NCBI GenBank assembly: GCA_032718475.1
Contig: JAUCBJ010005235.1
Span: 1 to 38,542, forward strand
Source: Nemertoderma westbladi
Lineage: Eukaryota; Xenacoelomorpha; Nemertodermatida; Nemertodermatidae
Direction: 5' to 3'
DNA length: 38,542 nt
The translations under genes were made by a program, and so were the position numbers. This document shows, in pieces, positions 10,457 through 24,300 of the stretch (position 1 is its first letter; every line of letters starts with the position of its first letter). The notes beneath the pieces are model-generated. The model was not told where the DNA came from, did not search any database, and worked only from the letters and a program-made list of their open reading frames with translations.

Positions 10457-13400
10457 ATAATAAATACCGTCGGTGCATGTACCTTACCTTCAGTTAAATA
10501 ATAAATACCGTCGGTGCATGTACCTTACCTTCAGTTCAATAATAAATACCGTCGGTGCATGTACCTTACCTTCAGTTCAATAATAAATACCGTCGGTGCA
10601 TGTACCTTACCTTCAGTTCAATAATAAATACCGTCGGTGCATGTACCTTACCTTCAGTTCAATAATAAATACCGTCGGTGCATGTACCTTACCTTCAGTT
10701 CAATAATAAATACCGTCGGTGCATGTACCTTCCTTACCTTCAGTTCAATAATAAATACCGTCGGTGCATGTACCTTACCTTCAGTTCAATAATAAATACC
10801 GTCGGTGCATGTACCTTACCTTCAGTTCAATAATAAATACCGTCGGTGCATGTACCTTACCTTCAGTTCAATAATAAATACCGTCGGTGCATGTACCTTA
10901 CCTTCAGTTCAATAATAAATACCGTCGGTGCATGTACCTTACCTTCAGTACAATAATAAATACCGTCGGTGCATGTACCTTACCTTCAGTTCAATAATAA
11001 ATACCGTCGGTGCATGTACCTTACCTTCAGTACAATAATAAATACCGTCGGTGCATGTACCTTACCTTCAGTTCAATAATAAATACCGTCGGTGCATGTA
11101 CCTTACCTTCAGTTCAATAATAAATACCGTCGGTGCATGTACCTTACCTTCAGTTCAATAATAAATACCGTCGGTGCATGTACCTTCCTTACCTTCAGTT
11201 CAATAATAAATACCGTCGGTGCATGTACCTTACCTTCAGTTCAATAATAAATACCGTCGGTGCATGTACCTTACCTTCAGTTAAATAATAAATACCGTCG
11301 GTGCATGTACCTTACCTTCAGTTCAATAATAAATACCGTCGGTGCATGTACCTTACCTTCAGTTCAATAATAAATACCGTCGGTGCATGTACCTTACCTT
11401 CAGTTCAATAATAAATACCGTCGGTGCATGTACCTTACCTTCAGTTCAATAATAAATACCGTCGGTGCATGTACCTTACCTTCAGTTCAATAATAAATAC
11501 CGTCGGTGCATGTACCTTACCTTCAGTTCAATAATAAATACCGTCGGTGCATGTACCTTCCTTACCTTCAGTTCAATAATAAATACCGTCGGTGCATGTA
11601 CCTTACCTTCAGTTCAATAATAAATACCGTCGGTGCATGTACCTTACCTTCAGTTCAATAATAAATACCGTCGGTGCATGTACCTTACCTTCAGTTCAAT
11701 AATAAATACCGTCGGTGCATGTACCTTACCTTCAGTTCAATAATAAATACCGTCGGTGCATGTACCTTACCTTCAGTTCAATAATAAATACCGTCGGTGC
11801 ATGTACCTTACCTTCAGTTCAATAATAAATACCGTCGGTGCATGTACCTTACCTTCAGTTCAATAATAAATACCGTCGGTGCATGTACCTTCCTTACCTT
11901 CAGTTCAATAATAAATACCGTCGGTGCATGTACCTTACCTTCAGTTCAATAATAAATACCGTCGGTGCATGTACCTTACCTTCAGTTAAATAATAAATAC
12001 CGTCGGTGCATGTACCTTACCTTCAGTTCAATAATAAATACCGTCGGTGCATGTACCTTACCTTCAGTTCAATAATAAATACCGTCGGTGCATGTACCTT
12101 ACCTTCAGTTCAATAATAAATACCGTCGGTGCATGTACCTTACCTTCAGTTCAATAATAAATACCGTCGGTGCATGTACCTTACCTTCAGTTCAATAATA
12201 AATACCGTCGGTGCATGTACCTTACCTTCAGTTCAATAATAAATACCGTCGGTGCATGTACCTTCCTTACCTTCAGTTCAATAATAAATACCGTCGGTGC
12301 ATGTACCTTACCTTCAGTTCAATAATAAATACCGTCGGTGCATGTACCTTACCTTCAGTTCAATAATAAATACCGTCGGTGCATGTACCTTACCTTCAGT
12401 TCAATAATAAATACCGTCGGTGCATGTACCTTACCTTCAGTTCAATAATAAATACCGTCGGTGCATGTACCTTACCTTCAGTACAATAATAAATACCGTC
12501 GGTGCATGTACCTTACCTTCAGTTCAATAATAAATACCGTCGGTGCATGTACCTTACCTTCAGTACAATAATAAATACCGTCGGTGCATGTACCTTACCT
12601 TCAGTTCAATAATAAATACCGTCGGTGCATGTACCTTACCTTCAGTTCAATAATAAATACCGTCGGTGCATGTACCTTACCTTCAGTTCAATAATAAATA
12701 CCGTCGGTGCATGTACCTTCCTTACCTTCAGTTCAATAATAAATACCGTCGGTGCATGTACCTTACCTTCAGTTCAATAATAAATACCGTCGGTGCATGT
12801 ACATTACCTTCAGTACAATAATAAATACCGTCGGTGCATGTACCTTACCTTCAGTTCAATAATAAATACCGTCGGTGCATGTACCTTACCTTCAATTCAA
12901 TAATAAATACCGTCGGTGCATGTACCTTACCTTCAGTTCAATAATAAATACCGTCGGTGCATGTACCTTCCTTACCTTCAGTTCAATAATAAATACCGTC
13001 GGTGCATGTACCTTACCTTCAGTTCAATAATAAATACCGTCGGTGCATGTACCTTCCTTACCTTCAGTTCAATAATAAATACCGTCGGTGCATGTACCTT
13101 ACCTTCAGTTCAATAATAAATACCGTCGGTGCATGTACCTTACCTTCAGTTCAATAATAAATACCGTCGGTGCATGTACCTTACCTTCAGTTCAATAATA
13201 AATACCGTCGGTGCGTGTACCTTACCTTCAGTACAATAATAAATACCGTCGGTGCATGTACCTTACCTTCAGTTCAATAATAAATACCGTCGGTGCATGT
13301 ACCTTCCTTACCTTCAGTTCAATAATAAATAACGTCGGTGCATGTACCTTACCTTCAGTTCAATAATAAATACCGTCGGTGCATGTACCTTACCTTCAGT

Positions 13401-16400
13401 TCAATAATAAATACCGTCGGTGCATGTACCTTCCTTACCTTCAGTTCAATAATAAATACCGTCGGTGCATGTACCTTACCATCAGTTCAATAATAAATAC
13501 CGTCGGTGCATGTACCTTACCTTCAGTTCAATAATAAATACCGTCGGTGCATGTACCTTCCTTACCTTCAGTTCAATAATAAATACCGTCGGTGCATGTA
13601 CCTTAACTTCAGTTCAATAATAAATACCGTCGGTGCATGTACCTTCCTTACCTTCAGTTCAATAATAAATACCGTCGGTGCATGTACCTTACCTTCAGTT
13701 CAATAATAAATACCGTCGGTGCATGTACCTTACCTTCAGTTCAATAATAAATACCGTCGGTGCATGTACCGTACCTTCAGTTCAATAATAAATACCGTCG
13801 GTGCGTGTACCTTACCTTCAGTACGATAATAAATACCGTCGGTGCATGTACCTTACCTTCAGTTCAATAATAAATACCGTCGGTGCATGTACCTTCCTTA
13901 CCTTCAGTTCAATAATAAATACCGTCGGTGAATGTACCTTACCTTCAGTTCAATAATAAATACCGTCGGTGCATGTACCTTACCTTCAGTTCAATAATAA
14001 ATACCGTCGGTGCATGTACCTTCCTTACCTTCAGTTCAATAATAAATACCGTCGGTGCATGTACCTTACCTTCAGTTCAATAATAAATACCGTCGGTGCA
14101 TGTACCTTACCTTCAGTTCAATAATAAATACCGTCGGTGCATGTACCTTACCTTCAGTACAATAATAAATACCGTCGGTGCATGTACCTTCCTTACCTTC
14201 AGTTCAATAATAAATACCGTCGGTGCATGTACCTTCAGTTCAATAATAAATACCGCCGGTGCGTGTACCTTACCTTCAGTACGATAATAAATACCGTCGG
14301 TGCATGTACCTTACCTTCAGTTCAATAATAAATACCGTCGGTGCATGTACCTTCCTTACCTTCAGTTCAATAATAAATACCGTCGGTGCATGTACCTTAC
14401 CTTCAGTTCAATAATAAATACCGTCGGTGCATGTACCTTACCTTCAGTTCAATAATAAATACCGTCGGTGCATGTACCTTCCTTACCTTCAGTTCAATAA
14501 TAAATACCGTCGGTGCATGTACCTTACCTTCAGTTCAATAATAAATACCGTCGGTGCATGTACCTTACCTTCAGTTCAATAATAAATACCGTCGGTGCAT
14601 GTACCTTACCTTCAGTTCAATAATAAATACCGTCGGTGCATGTACCTTCCTTACCTTCAGTTCAATAATAAATACCGTCGGTGCATGTACCTTACCTTCA
14701 GTTCAATAATAAATACCGTCGGTGCATGTACCTTACCTTCAGTTCAATAATAAATACCGTCGGTGCATGTACCTTACCTTCAGTTCAATAATAAATACCG
14801 TCGGTGCATGTACCTTACCTTCAGTTCAATAATAAATACCGTCGGTGCATGTACCTTCCTTACCTTCAGTTCAATAATAAATACCGTCGGTGCATGTACC
14901 TTACCTTCAGTTCAATAATAAATACCGCCGGTGCATGTAACTTACCTTCAGTTCAATAATAAATACCGTCGGTGCATGTACCTTACCTTCAGTTCAATAA
15001 TAAATACCGTCGGTGCATGTACCTTACCTTCAGTTCAATAATAAATACCGTCGGTGCATGTACCTTACCTTCAGTTCAATAATAAATACCGTCGGTGCAT
15101 GTACCTTACCTTCAGTTCAATAATAAATACCGTCGGTGCATGTACCTTACCTTCAGTTCTATAATAAATACCGTCGGTGCATGTACCTTACCTTCAGTTC
15201 AATAATAAATACCGTCGGTGCATGTACCTTACCTTCAGTTCAATAATAAATACCGTCGGTGCATGTACCTTACCTTCAGTACAATAATAAATACCGTCGG
15301 TGCATGTACCTTACCTTCAGTTCAATAATAAATACCGTCGGTGCATGTACCTTACCTTCAGTACAATAATAAATACCGTCGGTGCATGTACCTTACCTTC
15401 AGTTCAATAATAAATACCGTCGGTGCATGTACCTTACCTTCAGTTCAATAATAAATACCGTCGGTGCATGTACCTTCCTTACCTTCAGTTCAATAATAAA
15501 TACCGTCGGTGCATGTACCTTACCTTCAGTTCAATAATAAATACCGCCGGTGCATGTACCTTACCTTCAGTTCAATAATAAATACCGTCGGTGCATGTAC
15601 CTTACCTTCAGTTCAATAATAAATACCGTCGGTGCATGTACCTTACCTTCAGTTCAATAATAAATACCGTCGGTGCATGTACCTTACCTTCAGTTCAATA
15701 ATAAATACCGTCGGTGCATGTACCTTACCTTCAGTTCAATAATAAATACCGTCGGTGCATGTACCTTACCTTCAGTTCTATAATAAATACCGTCGGTGCA
15801 TGTACCTTACCTTCAGTTCAATAATAAATACCGTCGGTGCATGTACCTTACCTTCAGTTCAATAATAAATACCGTCGGTGCATGTACCTTACCTTCAGTA
15901 CAATAATAAATACCGTCGGTGCATGTACCTTACCTTCAGTTCAATAATAAATACCGTCGGTGCATGTACCTTACCTTCAGTACAATAATAAATACCGTCG
16001 GTGCATGTACCTTACCTTCAGTTCAATAATAAATACCGTCGGTGCATGTACCTTACCTTCAGTTCAATAATAAATACCGTCGGTGCATGTACCTTACCTT
16101 CAGTTCAATAATAAATACCGTCGGTGCATGTACCTTACCTTCAGTTCAATAATAAATACCGTCGGTGCATGTACCTTACCTTCAGTACAATAATAAATAC
16201 CGTCGGTGCATGTACCTTACCTTCAGTTCAATAATAAATACCGTCGGTGCATGTACCTTACCTTCAGTTCAATAATAAATACCGTCGGTGCATGTACCTT
16301 ACCTTCAGTACAATAATAAATACCGTCGGTGCATGTACCTTACCTTCAGTACAATAATAAATACCGTCGGTGCATGTACCTTACCTTCAGTACAATAATA

Positions 16401-18446
16401 AATACCGTCGGTGCATGTACCTTACCTTCAGTACAATAATAAATACCGTCGGTGCATGTACCTTACCTTCAGTACAATAATAAATACCGTCGGTGCATGT
16501 ACCTTACCTTCAGTACAATAATAAATACCGTCGGTGCATGTACCTTACCTTCAGTTCAATAATAAATACCGTCGGTGCATGTACCTTACCTTCAGTTCAA
16601 TAATAAATACCGTCGGTGCATGTACCTTACCTTCAGTACAATAATAAATACCGTCGGTGCATGTACCTTACCTTCAGTTCAATAATAAATACCGTCGGTG
16701 CATGTACCTTACCTTCAGTACAATAATAAATACCGTCGGTGCATGTACCTTACCTTCAGTACAATAATAAATACCGTCGGTGCATGTACCTTACCTTCAG
16801 TACAATAATAAATACCGTCGGTGCATGTACCTTACCTTCAGTACAATAATAAATACCGTCGGTGCATGTACCTTACCTTCAGTACAATAATAAATACCGT
16901 CGGTGCATGTACCTTACCTTCAGTTCAATAATAAATACCGTCGGTGCATGTACCTTACCTTCAGTTCAATAATAAATACCGTCGGTGCATGTACCTTACC
17001 TTCAGTTCAATAATAAATACCGTCGGTGCATGTACCTTACCTTCAGTTCAATAATAAATACCGTCGGTGCATGTACCTTACCTTCAGTTCAATAATAAAT
17101 ACCGTCGGTGCATGTACCTTACCTTCAGTTCAATAATAAATACCGTCGGTGCATGTACCTTACCTTCAGTTCAATAATAAATACCGTCGGTGCATGTACC
17201 TTACCTTCAGTTCAATAATAAATACCGTCGGTGCATGTACCTTACCTTCAGTACAATAATAAATACCGTCGGTGCATGTACCTTACCTTCAGTACAATAA
17301 TAAATACCGTCGGTGCATGTACCTTACCTTCAGTACAATAATAAATACCGTCGGTGCATGTACCTTACCTTCAGTACAATAATAAATACCGTCGGTGCAT
17401 GTACCTTACCTTCAGTACAATAATAAATACCGTCGGTGCATGTACCTTACCTTCAGTTCAATAATAAATACCGTCGGTGCATGTACCTTACCTTCAGTAC
17501 AATAATAAATACCGTCGGTGCATGTACCTTACCTTCAGTTCAATAATAAATACCGTCGGTGCATGTACCTTACCTTCAGTACAATAATAAATACCGTCGG
17601 TGCATGTACCTTACCTTCAGTACAATAATAAATACCGTCGGTGCATGTACCTTACCTTCAGTACAATAATAAATACCGTCGGTGCATGTACCTTACCTTC
17701 AGTTCAATAATAAATACCGTCGGTGCATGTACCTTACCTTCAGTACAATAATAAATACCGTCGGTGCATGTACCTTACCTTCAGTTCAATAATAAATACC
17801 GTCGGTGCATGTACCTTACCTTCAGTTCAATAATAAATAGCGTCGGTGCATGTACCTTACCTTCAATTCAATAATAAATACCGTCGGTGCATGTACCTTA
17901 CCTTCAGTTCAATAATAAATAGCGTCGGTGCATGTACCTTACCTTCAGTTCAATAATAAATACCGTCGGTGCATGTACCTTACCTTCAGTTCAATAATAA
18001 ATACCGTCGGTGCATGTACCTTACCTTCAGTTCAATAATAAATACCGTCGGTGCATGTACCTTACCTTCAGTACAATAATAAATACCGTCGGTGCATGTA
18101 CCTTACCTTCAGTACAATAATAAATACCGTCGGTGCATGTACCTTACCTTCAGTTCAATAATAAATACCGTCGGTGCATGTACCTTACCTTCAGTTCAAT
18201 AATAAATACCGTCGCTGCATGTACCTTACCTTCAGTTCAATAATAAATACCGTCGGTGCATGTACCTTACCTTCAGTACAATAATAAATACCGTCGGTGC
18301 ATGTACCTTACCTTCAGTTCAATAATAAATACCGTCGGTGCATGTACCTTACCTTCAGTTCAATAATAAATACCGTCGGTGCATGTACCTTACCTTCAGT
18401 TCAATAATAAATACCGTCGGTGCATGTACCTTACCTTCAGTTCAAT
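10457..18446. repeat. Satellite array 1: about 190 copies of a 41-bp unit
   Basis: This is a head-to-tail array of a 41-bp unit (ccgtcggtgcatgtacc, then ttaccttcagttcaataat, then aaata). Copies are nearly identical. Frequent variants are a 45-bp unit with an extra 4 bp (ccttcctt; about 20 copies, all between 10.7 and 15.5 kb), GTTC to GTAC (common from 16.3 to 17.7 kb), and rare point changes. Higher-order periods of 590 bp and 619 bp are visible. The array lies wholly inside the intron after mex3 exon 4 and begins 109 bp from its donor. Short forward ORFs in it are by-products of the repeat. There are no unique spacers, so it is not a CRISPR array. Confidence 0.98.
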
Positions 18447-18555
18447 GCCAATGTCAAACAGATATCTAACTAAATAAACCTATGTTAGTGTACATACAAA
18501 TATACTGTAGTAGGTGTGTGTGTACTGTTGTAGTTGTGCACATTAATTAACTTAC

Positions 18556-18783
18556 CGGCTTCGTTGAAACCAAAGGACTGTGTGTGGTGTCCGGAATGGC
18601 CCCCACTGCTCCCAGGGGACGAGAAGTAGGCCATGGGATGATTTGGATGGTCTGGGGGTGAGCCTTGTGGTTGAAACAAGGTTGCTGAGGTACCGTTGTC
18701 ACCTGGTATATTCAAACCAGCCTTGAACAACAATGCGGAGATGATATTGTTATCTGTGTTGTTTGAATTCAAACCATTCATAT
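18556..18783 (-). CDS. mex3: mex3 exon 4: low-complexity linker after KH2
   Basis: The exon starts after ...atattacag (AG at 18785-18784) and ends at GAAGCCG|GTAAGTT (GT at 18555-18554). It enters with two bases, which completes an Asn codon with exon 3, and leaves with one base; 228 bp. The translated linker is rich in Asn, Ser, Gly, Pro and His (MNGLNSNNTDN, GSPPDHPNHP, SSGGHSGHHTQ) and contains FKAGLNIPG. Disordered linkers between KH2 and the RING are normal in MEX3. It is not a recognisable domain, so the assignment rests on strand, phase and splice sites. It lies 139 bp from one satellite array and 109 bp from the other, the only non-repetitive DNA for more than 10 kb. Confidence 0.75.
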
Positions 18784-18922
18784 CTGTAATATTATTGGTA
18801 ATAATAAAAAAATATAGAAAGTTAAGTTATCGGTAGTAAATAAACAAAAAAATATTTGTTGAAATTTGATCTACGTGTCAAAGATAACAAGTTTCAAAAA
18901 TATAAATAATAGTTTCACCGCG

Positions 18923-21342
18923 CCAATACTAGACAATGCCTGGACCGAAGCAATACTGGACAATATCTATGTACCAATACTGGACAATATCTATGTACCA
19001 ATACTGGACAATATCTATGTACCAATACTGGACAATATCTATGTACCAATACTGGACAATATCTAAGTACCAACACTGGACAATATATGTACCAATACTG
19101 GACAATATCTATGTACCAATACTGGACAATATCCATGTACCAATACTGGACAATATCTATGTACAAATACTGGACAATATCTATGTACCAATACTGGACA
19201 ATATCTATGTACCAATTACTGGACAATATCTATGTACCAATACTGGACAATATCTATGTACCAATACTGGACAATATCTATGTATCAATACTGGACAATA
19301 TCTATGTACCAATACTGGACAATATCTATTTGGACCGTACCAATACTGGACAATATCTATTTGGACCGTACCAATACTGGACAATATCTATCTATGTACC
19401 AATACTGGACAATATCTATTTGGACGTACCAATACTGGACAATATCTATCTATGTACCAATACTGGACAATATCTATCTATGTACCAATACTGGACAATA
19501 TCTGTACCAATACTGGACAATATCTAAGTACCAACACTGGACAATATATGTACCAATACTGGACAATATCTATGTACCAATACTGGACAATATCCATGTA
19601 CCAATACTGGACAATATCTATGTACAAATACTGGACAATATCTATGTACCAATACTGGACAATATCTATGTACCAATTACTGGACAATATCTATGTACCA
19701 ATACTGGACAATATCTATGTACCAATACTGGACAATATCTATGTATCAATACTGGACAATATCTATGTACCAATACTGGACAATATCTATTTGGACCGTA
19801 CCAATACTGGACAATATCTATTTGGACCGTACCAATACTGGACAATATCTATTTGGACCGTACCAATACTGGACAATATCTATCTATGTACCAATACTGG
19901 ACAATATCTATTTGGACGTACCAATACTGGACAATATCTATCTATGTACCAATACTGGACAATATCTATCTATGTACCAATACTGGACAATATCTATGTA
20001 CCAATACTGGACAATATCTAAGTACCAACACTGGACAATATATGTACCAATACTGGACAATATCTATGTACCAATACTGGACAATATCCATGTACCAATA
20101 CTGGACAATATCTATGTACAAATACTGGACAATATCTATGTACCAATACTGGACAATATCTATGTACCAATTACTGGACAATATCTATGTACCAATACTG
20201 GACAATATCTATGTACCAATACTGGACAATATCTATGTATCAATACTGGACAATATCTATGTACCAATACTGGACAATATCTATTTGGACCGTACCAATA
20301 CTGGACAATATCTATTTGGACCGTACCAATACTGGACAATATCTATTTGGACCGTACCAATACTGGACAATATCTATCTATGTACCAATACTGGACAATA
20401 TCTATCTATGTACCAATACTGGACAATATCTATCTATGTACCAATACTGGACAATATCTATCTATGTACCAATACCGGACAATATCTATGTACCAATACT
20501 GGACAATATCTATGTATCAATACTGGACAATATCTATGTACCAATACTGGACAATATCTATTTGGACCGTACCAATACTGGACAATATCTATTTGGACCG
20601 TACCAATACTGGACAATATCTATTTGGACCGTACCAATACTGGACAATATCTATCTATGTACCAATACTGGACAATATCTATTTGGACGTACCAATACTG
20701 GACAATATCTATCTATGTACCAATACTGGACAATATCTATCTATGTACCAATACTGGACCATATCTATGTACCAATACTGGACAATATCTAAGTACCAAC
20801 ACTGGACAATATATGTACCAATACTGGACAATATCTATGTACCAATACTGGACAATATCCATGTACCAATACTGGACAATATCTATGTACAAATACTGGA
20901 CAATATCTATGTACCAATACTGGACAATATCTATGTACCAATTACTGGACAATATCTATGTACCAATACTGGACAATATCTATGTACCAATACTGGACAA
21001 TATCTATGTATCAATACTGGACAATATCTATGTACCAATACTGGACAATATCTATTTGGACCGTACCAATACTGGACAATATCTATTTGGACCGTACCAA
21101 TACTGGACAATATCTATTTGGACCGTACCAATACTGGACAATATCTATCTATGTACCAATACTGGACAATATCTATCTATGTACCAATACTGGACAATAT
21201 CTATCTATGTACCAATACTGGACAATATCTATCTATGTACCAATACCGGACAATATCTATTTGGACCGTACCAATACTGGACAATATCTATCTATGTACC
21301 AATACTGGACAATATCTATCTATGTACCAATACCGGACATTG
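18923..21342. repeat. Satellite array 2: about 95 copies of a 24-bp unit with 28- and 31-bp variants
   Basis: The basic unit is atctatgtaccaatactgg plus acaat (24 bp). One variant adds TCTA (28 bp). Another adds ttggacc to give a 31-bp unit. A few units carry diagnostic changes: an extra T (accaattactgg), caacactgg, and ccggac near the end. These markers recur as a block about four times, at spacings of 461, 494 and 771 bp. The array sits in mex3 intron 3, 139 bp upstream of the exon 4 acceptor. The first and last units are degenerate, as is usual at satellite edges. Confidence 0.97.
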
Positions 21343-24300
21343 TACACAACTTGTATATAATTTTCTCTTAGATTAAAATTACTGTTGACATTTTGTATTC
21401 TTATTCCAATTAAGCCTAACCAGAATCTAATTAAAATAATAAGTGCCCAAAGTTTTTATGGGAAAAAAACGCAGTAATGACAGAGTACAGATAGCTCATT
21501 AGTCCTTAAACATGGGTAATTAGCGATGTCGATATATACAGTGTTGTGTTGCCTAACAGTAACTACTATGAAGCGAAGCTTCTTTATATTCAGCCTATAA
21601 TGATCGCATAATAAATCATTTTGAGTACGGTAATCCAATTGCTTTACTGCTGCCAATGAGTCATTCACATCATAGTAAGACAACAACTTACTGGCACTGG
21701 TGTGGATAGTGGGAGGAGATAGGTGGGTGGAATTGTTGCCGCCCAAGGTTAATGTACGACAGAGCATTGAAAAAATTGCTTGAGGAAAATTTAAAATATT
21801 TCCAGGAGCTATCATACAGATTGATTCGTTACCCGTAGAAATATTTCTAAGTTAGATAATGCACTTTGTGAATAAAAACACCATCGGCAATCGGATATAT
21901 TTTCTCATATTTCAACGGCTAAGACGAATTCCATAATAGTAACATTATAACTTTGATGCATCCAACAGTGCCGAGAACATACAATGGACGGCATCTGCTT
22001 TACCCAACAAACGTCCAAGGATCATCCCAGTTGCATATTGGAAAGCAAAAACAAATGGTGGCAGGTAATTATCAATTCCACTGTTCGTGGTTCTTGGGTT
22101 CAGAAATGCGATTAAAATAGGTAATTTATGCTTAGTTAATATGCAGGTTGGCAGATGGTGAATGTTCTTCAGCACTACTCATAAATATTCAACGCCGTTC
22201 GGAACGACATTGTTTCGGCAACTATAACGCTAATCGAACGTCCCGACCAATAACTCATATCAGTACATCCCCGTCTCAATATTGTGGACTATCCTCTTTC
22301 AAATCCAGAGAAGACCAAAGAGAAACAAAGCGATACGTATAGAAGATGGTAACGTTTCCTGAACGAGCCCTCAAGCAAAGTGCTGCCTCAAAGGAGGAAA
22401 TGGGGTATCCGAGACGTAATAACATCCATTGAATGAGATAAAAGCAAATACGAATGCCAAGAATTCAATATTAATTAGAATCATACCGTCAGTGTTCTAT
22501 TACGTGCGGGGTAAAACTGCGAAGACAGAAAATATTATATACCGCTTCGTCTCAAATTTCTCCAATAGTAATATTCGATCCAACGTCAATCATATGGAAT
22601 TCCAGACAATATTATGGTTTTCTACACATTGGGCAATGCCTGACTCACTCACTCAATATATATATAAATAATTAGGCCCGTGCTAATGACCAAAATACTA
22701 GGCGATAGACGTAGACACTCTGGATATCTTGGTGTACAACAATTTACCTCAGGATTTCATGTGTAATTTTCCAACTGACATATTTTTTTATATTTTCTTG
22801 ACATGTCCTGACCCCCAATTAATAACACAGTCTAGAAGTCGAGCCGGCATTGGAGAAGCTGGATTAACCCCTGGTACCTGGCTGCTGAAGCATTAACCAA
22901 GGGGTTGAAACTGATTCTAGGCTTTGAAAATATATGGGGATGATGGACTCCCACGGTGAGCCATGTCGTCTGGGATTTACTATACTATTATTGACCAGTT
23001 GGTTGTGAAACCCAAATTTCCAGGCACACAGCTCCCAGGCCTTTACTACACACCGCGCAGGCAGAAGAATCAATTTGGAACGATCATCCTGGCATTGCAA
23101 ATTACTCATATCTTCTTGTCACATTCTTTTTAATCTGGAAGATATTATTTCATTAAATCGAAGCACATCTCTACCATATGGTTTCAGTCAAATGTCGATA
23201 TTGGCTTTGTGTGTCTACTATAGCGCCAAGCAATTACGCGTAATGGGAAACCAGTTGTTTGCAAGGGGGATAGCGGAAACCAATTAAAATCAACGATCTA
23301 TAAATAACAGTCAGATGCTCCGCTTTTATGCTTTTAGACGAAATTGAAAGTTAGTAGGTAATAGGGGTGCTGTGTAGCTGTGCGCTCGTGCGTTTAGGGT
23401 ATTTTAATCATACCTTTGCTTTGTTTGATCTCTTTGTGAAGCTTGGAAAGTTCATACAAAGTACAGCGGAAGCGAATCTACATCACAAGGTGTTCAATTT
23501 AGACGGATATCTGCTTAAATAAACCTTCTATAGTGTTTATTTATGGTGGCAAAACCAATGCATTAGGCGCGCGGGCAGACATAAAATACATCATGCGTGC
23601 CTCTCTGTAAGGGCAACATGAATACAAGGTATCCATACTTTTACAACAATACCGTAATAACGACGAGTTTAGGGTAGAATAATATATTATATGGGTTATG
23701 TTACTGAGTTATTTAAAAACAAAATTAAATGATCAAATTTCACAGTATTATCTGAGCTTCGATATTACGGTTGTTAGAACTATTGAAAACAATTTTAAAC
23801 GATTCACAATAAAGTTGTGGAATGTTTCGGTGGGAGTGATAGCTGAGTCCCTTAAAATGTAGACAGAAATCTGAAAGATTTTTTCACACACAAATTAATC
23901 TGCACAGCACACACACGATGCAGAAAGTAATAGTGTTGAATTCCCTTTCAATTAACATTTTTAACTGTTGTTTCTGGATAAATCCAAATACGATATTCAT
24001 AGTTCACAATAGAAGCTGAAGCAACAACAAAAAAAAACTCTTTAAAGATAACACGCCCGAATGACTCATCTTTGATCAACTAATGTTCTGAAATTAACGT
24101 GCCTTTATGCGAAAAGTACATTGAACTCGAACACTGTGCTAGATGACGTCATCAACCATTTTTCTACGAAGCAAGGGTGACGCCTACCACACACCCCTGA
24201 CAACAACCAAGCAACCCACATTACGATAAAATACATTAATTACATCAACAAAGATATTATGTTTTAAATGCATCTGGACCAGATATATTCTGGCAATCTG

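Noticed and set aside
12916-14328. Short ORFs repeating at 590-bp spacing
   Set aside because: They are frames through the 41/45-bp satellite; the spacing is the higher-order period of the array.
10457-18446. CRISPR array
   Set aside because: Units are contiguous with no unique spacers, and the window is eukaryotic.
19232-21376. Long forward ORFs (714, 555 and 361 codons) as real proteins
   Set aside because: They are produced by a 24-bp satellite with no stop in any forward frame, and overlap each other in different frames.
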